From Acidobacteriota bacterium (lineage in GTDB: Bacteria; Acidobacteriota; Thermoanaerobaculia; Thermoanaerobaculales; Thermoanaerobaculaceae): DNA of 6,294 nt. The notes beneath the pieces are model-generated. The model was not told the DNA's origin. It was given only the letters and a program-made list of their open reading frames with translations, and did not search any database. Position 1 is the stretch's first letter. Each line of letters opens with the position of its first letter. The stretch covers positions 1-6,294 of the forward strand of contig DAIDOU010000326.1 of NCBI GenBank assembly GCA_027458945.1. The letters run 5' to 3'. Below are positions 1-4,544 of this stretch, one piece after another. Both the position numbers and the translations under genes were made by a program.

Positions 1-68
1 AGACGGAAGACCCGCAGGTCGGAGGACCCCAGGGGCGCACGCGCGGCGTCGGGCTCGAAGCGGTTCAT
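1..68 (-). CDS. Start of a divergent gene, possibly aldo/keto reductase (partial)
   Basis: An ATG at 66-68 on the minus strand opens a frame that stays open to the window edge: 22 complete codons plus CT, which is leucine whatever follows. The peptide reads MNRFEPDAARAPLGSSDLRV and then FRL. A GGAG lies about 9 bases upstream of the ATG as a plausible ribosome binding site. The segment 'LGSSDLRVFRL' resembles the N-terminus of aldo/keto reductases, which often begin with a pattern like LGxSxLxVSxLGLG, the first strand of the (beta/alpha)8 barrel. Only about 11 residues support the family guess, and no catalytic residue is in view. It would be transcribed away from the adaptor gene. That a gene starts here is more secure than what it encodes. 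Confidence 0.4.
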   Translation of the reverse strand, partial: MNRFEPDAARAPLGSSDLRVFR

Positions 69-232
69 CGCATGCGTCTCCGGCCCACGCACGGCGAGTG
101 GAGACCGTTGCTAGGATGGGCCGATCGACCAGTGGGAACTGTAGCGCACCGGCGGATGTTTTGCGAGGCGACGGGCCCGGCCCGCGCGGGGCGCCCCATG
201 TGGCGGCCGGCGCGGGAAGGAAGGGGGCGACG
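69..232. other. Intergenic region between divergent genes
   Basis: This 164-base stretch lies between the minus-strand gene start at 68 and the adaptor ATG at 233. A TGCTAGGAT at 109-117 looks like an extended -10 element on the plus strand, but no recognisable -35 sits 16-18 bases upstream. A perfect 10-base palindrome, GGGGCGCCCC, lies at 188-197. Its base composition makes it weak evidence of an operator. The adaptor frame stays open back to 98, but that upstream part does not look like protein. AAGGGGG at 221-227, five bases before the ATG at 233, is the likely ribosome binding site. Confidence 0.4.
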
Positions 233-1117
233 ATGAGACGACCGATCGTGACGCGGGAGCAGGTGGCGGAGGGGAGGTGGACGGCGCCGCCTCGGGCGGC
301 AGTATGGGTCGCGGCGCTGGTCTTGCTCGGCGGTCTGGGCCGCGAGGCCCGGGCGGCGGGTCCGGGCGCTGCCGGCCCGGCGGGGGAGACGATCCTGGCG
401 ATCGGGAGGGTCGCGTTCGACGGCGACCTCGTGACGGAGGTGACATCGCCGGTGGCGGGACGGGTGACGCGGGTGCTGGTGAAGGTTGGCGAGCGCGTGC
501 GCAAGGGGACGCCGCTCGCGGTGGTGGTGTCACCCGAGCTGCGGCACGTCACCCCCGACAAGCTCGAGGCCGAGGCCGACCTCGCTGCGGCCGAGGGCGA
601 GAACCAGAGGCAGCGGCAGCTCTTCGACGCCCACGAGGGGGTGACCGAGCGGCTGGAATCGGCCCGCGCACAGTTGGCACGGGCGAGAGTGAGGGCGAAG
701 CGAGCCCGGGCCCGGGCGGCGCTGGTGAAGAGCCTGGACGCGGACGAGATGACCGGGACGTTCACCGTGATCTCGCCGCGCGCCGGCGTGGTGCTGGCGA
801 GCGCGGTCGCGCGCGGGGCGGCGTTGGCGGGGCCGGGCCCGCTCGGTGGCGGCGCCGTGGCGTTCACGATCGGGACGGCGCGGCAGGTCTGGGTCGTTGC
901 CCGGATCGGGGCGGGTGACGCGGCCCGGGTCGTGTCCGGGGCGCGGGTGACGGCGCAGGCGCCGGACCGGCCGGGCCGGACGTTCCCGGGGCGGGTCGCG
1001 CACGTCCTCCCGCCGGGGTCCCAGATCGGTGAGGCCACGGTGCGGTGCGCGGTCGCCAACCCGGGCGGGGCGCTCCGCCCGGGAATGACGGCGACGCTGG
1101 CGATCGCGGCGAAGTAG
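233..1117 (+). CDS. RND/HlyD-family periplasmic adaptor subunit (membrane fusion protein)
   Basis: A 294-residue adaptor of the kind that bridges an inner-membrane pump to an outer-membrane channel. The ATG at 233 is chosen because AAGGGGG sits five bases upstream. An export signal fits residues 1-41: basic start, hydrophobic core about 22-36, and ARA at 39-41 before AGPG. The first half of the biotinyl-lipoyl-like fold is about 68-103, with 'VTSPVAGRVTRVLVKVGERV' and KGTPL. A charged Ala/Glu/Arg-rich helical hairpin follows at about 108-166. The second lipoyl half is about 176-203, with SPRAGVV. A beta-barrel region at about 218-292 ends in 'ALRPGMTATLAI', typical of CzcB/CusB-like adaptors. 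It is short for the family, which usually has about 350-420 residues, and the hairpin is brief. No pump or channel gene adjoins it, so the substrate cannot be inferred. A complete, unpartnered adaptor is the simplest reading. Confidence 0.85.
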   Translation: MRRPIVTREQVAEGRWTAPPRAAVWVAALVLLGGLGREARAAGPGAAGPAGETILAIGRVAFDGDLVTEVTSPVAGRVTRVLVKVGERVRKGTPLAVVVSPELRHVTPDKLEAEADLAAAEGENQRQRQLFDAHEGVTERLESARAQLARARVRAKRARARAALVKSLDADEMTGTFTVISPRAGVVLASAVARGAALAGPGPLGGGAVAFTIGTARQVWVVARIGAGDAARVVSGARVTAQAPDRPGRTFPGRVAHVLPPGSQIGEATVRCAVANPGGALRPGMTATLAIAAK

Positions 1118-1125
1118 GCGGTACG

Positions 1126-1174
1126 AGGGAAAAAGGAAAAGGGAAAAGGGAAAGGGAAAAGGGGAAAGGGAAGA
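1126..1174 (+). repeat. Polypurine GGGAAAA tract with quadruplex-forming pattern
   Basis: An uninterrupted run of G and A only. From 1141 it contains five G-runs: GGG 1141-1143, GGG 1148-1150, GGG 1154-1156, GGGG 1161-1164 and GGG 1168-1170. They are separated by A-loops of 3 or 4 bases. This satisfies the usual G3+ N1-7 rule for an intramolecular G-quadruplex on the plus strand, and in RNA reading through from the adaptor gene. The near-mirror-symmetric purine pattern also suits intramolecular triplex formation. It begins about 8 bases after the adaptor stop codon, so it would lie in that gene's 3' untranslated region. The sequence is clear; any function is inferred. Confidence 0.75.
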
Positions 1175-1181
1175 CAAAGCA

Positions 1182-1224
1182 GAGGAGCGGAAGAGCAGAG
1201 GGCATTCCTGCGCTTCCTCTCCTC
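1182..1224. repeat. Imperfect hairpin in the intergenic core
   Basis: GAGGAGCGGAAG (1182-1193) pairs with CTTCCTCTCCTC (1213-1224) at 11 of 12 positions, the exception being C1188 against T1218. After one A/G mismatch, GCAG (1195-1198) pairs with CTGC (1208-1211), leaving a 9-base loop. No T-run follows the descending arm; the C-rich tandem repeats begin there instead. It is therefore not a standard intrinsic terminator, though a Rho-independent role cannot be excluded. It could equally be a structured RNA element or the core of a dispersed intergenic repeat. Confidence 0.45.
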
Positions 1225-1254
1225 AGCCCCTCAGCCCCTCAGCCCCTCAGCCCC
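1223..1254. repeat. Four perfect tandem copies of TCAGCCCC
   Basis: Four exact 8-base units lie at 1223-1230, 1231-1238, 1239-1246 and 1247-1254, followed by one more C. The minus strand therefore carries four GGGG runs separated by CTGA loops, an excellent pattern for a four-tetrad G-quadruplex. The plus strand could form the complementary C-rich i-motif. The copy number is likely to vary between strains through slippage. No coding role is evident. Confidence 0.8.
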
Positions 1255-1365
1255 CAGTCCCTCTGTTTCTGGCGTGTAGTCCCTTTTCCCTTTTCCCTTT
1301 CACTTCTTCCACCGTCCGCCGACCCGCGCGCGCCATCGGCACGAGCGCGGGGGCGTGAGTAGGGC

Positions 1366-1371
1366 TAAACT
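1366..1371 (+). promoter_or_regulatory. -10-like element for a possibly leaderless dCMP deaminase transcript
   Basis: TAAACT matches four of six bases of TATAAT and ends six bases before the ATG at 1378. Transcription would then start at or near the A of the ATG. No Shine-Dalgarno sequence lies in the window just upstream of that ATG ('AACTCACCAA'), which agrees with a leaderless message. There is no clear -35; the GC-rich inverted repeat at 1323-1351 overlaps where it would be. The element is short, so this is a tentative call. Confidence 0.3.
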
Positions 1372-1377
1372 CACCAA

Positions 1378-1809
1378 ATGGGCCGGGTATCCTGGGATCG
1401 CTACTTCATGAACCTCGCGCGCGCCGCGGCGACGCGCTCGACGTGCCCGCGCAAGAGCGTCGGCGCGGTCGTGGTGCGCGACAAGGGGATCCTGGCGACC
1501 GGGTACAACGGCTCGATCCGGGGCCTCCCGCACTGCGCCGAGGTCGGGTGCCTGATGGAGAACGATCACTGCGTGCGCACGGTCCACGCCGAGGCGAACG
1601 CGATCCTGCAGGCCGCCCGCCATGGGGTGCGCATCGAGGGGGCGGACATCTACGTCACCGCCTCGCCGTGCTGGGACTGCTTCAAGCTCATCGCGAACGC
1701 CGGCCTCGCTCGCGTGCTGTACGGTGAGTTCTACCGCGACGAGCGCATCGAGACGTTCGCGCGCGAGGCGGGGATCGAGCTGGTCTGCCTGGGCCTCGAG
1801 GAGAGCTAG
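1378..1809 (+). CDS. Deoxycytidylate (dCMP) deaminase, ComEB type
   Basis: A zinc-dependent cytosolic enzyme that converts dCMP to dUMP and ammonia, feeding dTMP synthesis. It has 143 residues, typical of the bacterial family. The N-terminus 'SWDRYFMNLARAAATRSTCP' and GYNGSIRGLPHC match dCMP deaminases rather than cytidine or tRNA deaminases. The catalytic motif HAE is at 70-72, with H70 as zinc ligand and E72 as proton shuttle. PCWDC at 97-101 supplies the other two zinc ligands, C98 and C101. Further cysteines at 23, 53, 58 and 65 fall in the family's conserved 'PHC..VGC....HC' segment, and some members bind a second zinc in this part of the protein. ATG 1378 is preferred over the in-frame ATG at 1408 because the WDxYFM segment is conserved. 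It has no clear ribosome binding site. Its stop codon directly abuts the phosphofructokinase ATG, so the two are probably co-transcribed. Confidence 0.9.
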   Translation: MGRVSWDRYFMNLARAAATRSTCPRKSVGAVVVRDKGILATGYNGSIRGLPHCAEVGCLMENDHCVRTVHAEANAILQAARHGVRIEGADIYVTASPCWDCFKLIANAGLARVLYGEFYRDERIETFAREAGIELVCLGLEES

Positions 1810-2937
1810 ATGAGCACGGTGCGAAGGATCGGAGTCCTGACCGGCGGCGGGGACGCGCCCGGTCTGAATGCGGTGATCCGCGCGGTGGTGCGGTCGTGCC
1901 GGATCGCGCACGGCGTCTCGGTGATCGGGATCTCGGACGGGTTCATCGGGCTGGTGGAGATGAAGGCGCGCGAGCTGGCGCTCGCGGAGGTCTCCGGCCT
2001 GCTCGTGCGCGGCGGCACGATGCTCGGGACGAGCAACCGCGGCAACCCGTTCCGCTACGCGTTCCGCCGCCCCGATGGAGTCGAGGAGCTGGTGGACGCG
2101 TCCGCCACGGTCAAGAGGAACTTCGAGAAGCTCGGCCTGGACGCGCTGATCGTGATCGGCGGCGACGGCTCGCTGTCGATCGCCGAGCGCTTCTGGCGCG
2201 AGCTCGGGATCCCGGTCGTGGGCGTGCCGAAGACGATCGACAACGACCTGTTCGCGACGGAGTACACGTTCGGGTTCGCGACCGCGCGCGAGACGGCGAC
2301 GTGGGCGCTCGACAGGCTGCACAGCACGGCCGAGAGCCATCACCGGGTGATGCTGCTCGAGGTGATGGGCCGCGACTCCGGCTGGATCGCGCTCCACGCC
2401 GGGCTCGCCGGCGGCGGCGACGTGGTCCTCATCCCCGAGATCCCGTTCACGTTCGACGCGCTGATCGCCAAGTTCCGCGCGCGCGAGCGCCGCGGCCGGC
2501 CGTTCTCGGTGGTCGTCGTCGCCGAGGGTGCCGCGCCCGTGGGCGGCAACCAGGTGTTCGCCGGTGAGGACGCGGTCACCGGCTGGAAACGGCTGGGCGG
2601 GATCTCGTACCAGATTGCGCGCGAGATCGAGGCGCGCGGCGGCTACGAGATCCGCGCCACGGTCCTCGGCCACATCCAGCGCGGCGGCACGCCGGTGCCG
2701 ACGGACAGGATCCTCGCCACGCGCTTCGGCGTCGAGGCGGCGCGCCTGGCGGTCGCCGGTGAGTTCGGCAGGATGGTCGCGTTGCACAACGACGAGATCG
2801 TGTCGGTGCCGATCTGCGAGGCGATCGGGCGGGTCAAGCGCGTGGACCCGAACTGCCAGCTCGTGCAGGCCGCGCGCTCGGTCGGCATCGTCTTCGGCGA
2901 CGAGGACATCGACGCCGTGGACCTCTCCGAGGGTTGA
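1810..2937 (+). CDS. 6-phosphofructokinase with mixed ATP/PPi donor signature
   Basis: Phosphorylates fructose 6-phosphate to fructose 1,6-bisphosphate in glycolysis. The 375-residue cytosolic protein is somewhat longer than the roughly 320-residue E. coli PfkA. In order: TGGGDAPGLN at 11-20 (donor loop), RGGTMLGTSN at 68-76, GGDGS at 117-121, PKTIDND at 140-146 with the catalytic base D144, MGRDSG at 186-191, PE at 209-210 and 'GHIQRGGTPVPTDR' at 287-300. Glycine in GGDGS is the state of ATP-using enzymes. Lysine in PKTIDND, where E. coli PfkA has glycine, is typical of pyrophosphate enzymes. This pairing is known in the group containing actinobacterial phosphofructokinases, so the donor cannot be settled by sequence. 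The ATG touches the upstream stop codon, and GAGGAGAG at 1798-1805 serves as ribosome binding site. Family assignment is firm. Confidence 0.93.
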   Translation: MSTVRRIGVLTGGGDAPGLNAVIRAVVRSCRIAHGVSVIGISDGFIGLVEMKARELALAEVSGLLVRGGTMLGTSNRGNPFRYAFRRPDGVEELVDASATVKRNFEKLGLDALIVIGGDGSLSIAERFWRELGIPVVGVPKTIDNDLFATEYTFGFATARETATWALDRLHSTAESHHRVMLLEVMGRDSGWIALHAGLAGGGDVVLIPEIPFTFDALIAKFRARERRGRPFSVVVVAEGAAPVGGNQVFAGEDAVTGWKRLGGISYQIAREIEARGGYEIRATVLGHIQRGGTPVPTDRILATRFGVEAARLAVAGEFGRMVALHNDEIVSVPICEAIGRVKRVDPNCQLVQAARSVGIVFGDEDIDAVDLSEG

Positions 2938-2945
2938 GCGCCGCG

Positions 2946-3539
2946 GTGGACGCGCCCGATTCGATCCTCGACCTGGCGCGCGCGAGCGTGCCGTTCGAGG
3001 CCAGTGCGCTGTTCGGCTCCGCGCGTCCGCTCGAGGTCGAGCTCGGCGCCGGCAAGGGAAGGTTCGCGCTGGAATGGGCGGCGGCGCACCCCGGTATCGG
3101 CCTGGTGGCCGTCGAGCGCGCCCGCACCTACCTGGAGATGGCGGCGCGCCGCGCCGCCCGCACCGGCGTCGCCAACGTGCGCTTCGTGCACACGACCGCG
3201 GAGGACCTTCTCTTTCGCTGTTTGACGCCGTCCTCGACGGCTGCGGTGCACGTCTATTTTCCCGACCCCTGGCCGAAGATGCGCCACCACAAGCGCCGCT
3301 TCTTCCGCCCCGAGAACGTCGCGCGCCTGGCGGAGGTGCTCGCGCCCGGCGGGTTGCTGCGCCTCAAGACCGATCACGAGGGGTATGCGGAGGTGATTGC
3401 GGCGGCGCTCGCGGCCGAGCCACGCCTGCAGCCGGTCGCGCCCGAGGCGGCGTTCGCCGACGTGCCGGCGACGAGCTTCGAGATCAAGTACGCCCGCGAG
3501 GGGCGCCCGGTCCGTTGCTTCGCCTTGCAGCGGGTGTAG
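2946..3539 (+). CDS. trmB: tRNA (guanine-N7)-methyltransferase TrmB
   Basis: Uses S-adenosylmethionine to form 7-methylguanosine, normally at position 46 in the tRNA variable loop. From the GTG at 2946 it has 197 residues. ELGAGKG at 32-38 is the SAM-binding loop. 'VYFPDPWPKMRHHKRR' at about 104-119 is the signature of the family, with PDPWPK at the active site. TD at 142-143 and the C-terminal TSFEIKYAREG from 176 match the conserved TxFE region. An alternative TTG at 2934 overlaps the phosphofructokinase stop codon (TTGA). GAGGG at 2929-2933 touches that TTG directly but lies 12 bases from the GTG, so I favour the GTG; the choice changes only four residues. It is the last gene of the three-gene run and ends six bases before the convergent dehydrogenase. 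Confidence 0.92.
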   Translation: MDAPDSILDLARASVPFEASALFGSARPLEVELGAGKGRFALEWAAAHPGIGLVAVERARTYLEMAARRAARTGVANVRFVHTTAEDLLFRCLTPSSTAAVHVYFPDPWPKMRHHKRRFFRPENVARLAEVLAPGGLLRLKTDHEGYAEVIAAALAAEPRLQPVAPEAAFADVPATSFEIKYAREGRPVRCFALQRV

Positions 3540-3545
3540 CGCGGC

Positions 3546-4508
3546 TCAGCCGGCAACCGGCGTCCGCCCGGCCGCCGGCGCCAGCCACGTCGGGCCCTGG
3601 AAGCGGGCGGCGGGGACGCCGAACACGCGCCGCGCCGCGGCGGTGTCGCACGTCGAGCCCTCGAGCAGCATCGTGAGCTGGTCGCGGGTGATCGGCGCTC
3701 CGGGCAGGAGCTGCATCAGCGACACGAGTGCTCGCGCGAGGCCGAGCGGCAGATGGACGAACGTGCGCTGCAGGCCGAGCGCGCCGGCGGTGCGGCGCAG
3801 CACCTCGTCGTATGTGAGCGCCTCCGGGCCGCCGAGGTCGAAGGCGTGGCCGACCGAAGCCGGGTCCTCGAGCGCCGCGACGAAGCAACGGGCGACCTCG
3901 GCGACGGCGATCGGCTGCATCTGATAGCGGCCGTCGCCGAACACGGGGAAGAACGGGAAGCGCCGCAGCAGCGGTACGAGCGCGCCGGTGAGCCCGTCGC
4001 CCGGGCCGAAGATCAGCGAGGGGCGGAAGATCGTCCAGTCCAGGCCGGACGCGCGAACCGCCTCCTCGGCCTGCCACTTGGTGCGGTGGTACGCCGTGGC
4101 CGCGCCGGCGCGGGCCCCGAGCGCGGACATCTGCACGAGACGCCGGATGCCGAGCCGGCGGCAGGCGCCGATCACGCTCTCCGTGGCGCGCACGTGGGCG
4201 CGCTCGAACGTCGTTCCGCCCCGGCGGACCTCGCGGATGATGCCGACGAGATGCAGCGCCGCGCTGCACCCCTCGCACCAGCGCTCCCACCCCTGGCCGG
4301 TGATGTCCGCGGCGACCTGGATGACCCCCGGTTGCGCGTCGCCGGCGGCGAGCGTGCGCGACAGCGCGACGACCTGCCAACCGCGCTCCAGCAGCTGCCG
4401 GCGCACCTCGCGGCCGACGAAGCCGCTCGCCCCGGTGAGCAGCACTCGGCGCCGTTCGGACGCGAACGGGAGGTCGATCTGACGGGGGCGGGAGCTGGTC
4501 TCGGGCAC
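3546..4508 (-). CDS. NAD(P)-binding atypical SDR, NDUFA9-like epimerase/dehydratase family
   Basis: A 320-residue Rossmann-fold protein. TGASGFVG at 25-32 gives the GxxGxxG dinucleotide-binding loop. AADIT at 67-71 fits the usual conserved aspartate contact, and LHLVG at 86-90 is the next strand. MSALGA at 127-132 precedes YHRTK at 140-144, which keeps the YxxxK catalytic pair. 'GLDWTIFRPSLIFGPGD' at 155-171 is highly characteristic of bacterial relatives of the complex I accessory subunit NDUFA9. The substrate is unknown; many relatives are annotated only as NAD(P)-dependent epimerase/dehydratase, and some act on sugars or quinone-related compounds. No membrane segment is evident. The start is a GTG with GAGGT five bases upstream. 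It is divergent from lpxH, with 36 bases between the starts, and convergent with trmB. Family is solid, function open. Confidence 0.82.
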   Translation of the reverse strand: MPETSSRPRQIDLPFASERRRVLLTGASGFVGREVRRQLLERGWQVVALSRTLAAGDAQPGVIQVAADITGQGWERWCEGCSAALHLVGIIREVRRGGTTFERAHVRATESVIGACRRLGIRRLVQMSALGARAGAATAYHRTKWQAEEAVRASGLDWTIFRPSLIFGPGDGLTGALVPLLRRFPFFPVFGDGRYQMQPIAVAEVARCFVAALEDPASVGHAFDLGGPEALTYDEVLRRTAGALGLQRTFVHLPLGLARALVSLMQLLPGAPITRDQLTMLLEGSTCDTAAARRVFGVPAARFQGPTWLAPAAGRTPVAG

Positions 4509-4544
4509 CTTCCACCTCGAAACTCCCGAATGCTAGCATGACGC
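4509..4544. promoter_or_regulatory. Divergent promoter region with palindromic -10 candidate
   Basis: Only 36 bases separate the starts of the minus-strand dehydrogenase and plus-strand lpxH. They contain a perfect palindrome, ATGCTAGCAT (4530-4539). Read on either strand it gives TGCTAGCAT, an extended -10-like sequence (TGn then TAGCAT). On the plus strand the hexamer ends five bases before the lpxH GTG, implying a leaderless or near-leaderless message; no Shine-Dalgarno precedes that GTG. On the minus strand it would give a leader of about 15 bases that carries GAGGT (4514-4518). No good -35 is seen for either direction, so the palindrome could instead be an operator. Confidence 0.4.

Larger units (their letters stand above)
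1135..1296. repeat. 17-base perfect inverted repeat flanking the intergenic core
   Basis: Bases 1135-1151 (GGAAAAGGGAAAAGGGA) are the exact reverse complement of 1280-1296 (TCCCTTTTCCCTTTTCC). The arms are 128 bases apart and enclose the smaller hairpin and the C-rich tandem repeats. In a transcript they could pair into a long outer stem. In DNA they resemble the ends of a small non-autonomous dispersed repeat, but no target-site duplication or transposase-type end is recognisable. Both arms are low complexity, so part of the match could come from simple-repeat expansion. Confidence 0.5.
1118..1377. other. Structured low-complexity intergenic region
   Basis: These 260 bases hold no credible gene; the frames crossing them are repeat translations. 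In order they contain a polypurine tract (1126-1174), an imperfect hairpin (1182-1224), four TCAGCCCC repeats (1223-1254), a polypyrimidine tract (1280-1301), a GC-rich 7-base inverted repeat (1323-1329 with 1345-1351), and a -10-like element just before the dCMP deaminase ATG. The first 17-base purine segment is the exact reverse complement of the pyrimidine tract, so the hairpin and C-rich repeats lie between matching arms. I see no hairpin followed by a T-run that would mark a standard intrinsic terminator for the adaptor gene. Confidence 0.7.

Noticed and set aside
109..117. TGCTAGGAT as a promoter -10 for the adaptor
   Set aside because: It has the extended -10 form but no -35 candidate at 16-18 bases upstream, and it is over 100 bases from the start codon, so I mention it only within the intergenic entry.
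98..232. N-terminal extension of the adaptor to the in-frame GTG at 98
   Set aside because: The added 45 residues look non-coding, and the ATG at 233 has a good ribosome binding site followed by a plausible export signal.
1045..1362. A 105-codon plus-strand frame across the intergenic repeats
   Set aside because: Its sequence simply translates the GGGAAAA and TCAGCCCC repeats; no start signal or protein-like segment supports it.
1300..2787. A 495-codon open frame on the minus strand opposite the deaminase and phosphofructokinase genes
   Set aside because: Its translation is dominated by Arg, Ala, Asp and His with no recognisable motif, while the plus strand carries two complete, motif-rich enzymes. 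High GC removes stop codons from antisense frames, so this is a shadow.
3549..3561. GCCGG-CAA-CCGGC hairpin between the convergent trmB and dehydrogenase ends as a terminator
   Set aside because: It has a five-base stem with a three-base loop, lies inside the dehydrogenase coding end, and no T-run follows on either strand.
2528..3676. A 382-codon plus-strand frame running across phosphofructokinase and trmB
   Set aside because: It is out of frame with both conserved proteins and reads as Arg/Ser/Ala-rich low complexity.
3484..4539. A 351-codon minus-strand frame overlapping the dehydrogenase
   Set aside because: It is a frame-shifted copy of the same region without the Rossmann or YxxxK motifs that the 3546-4508 frame shows.
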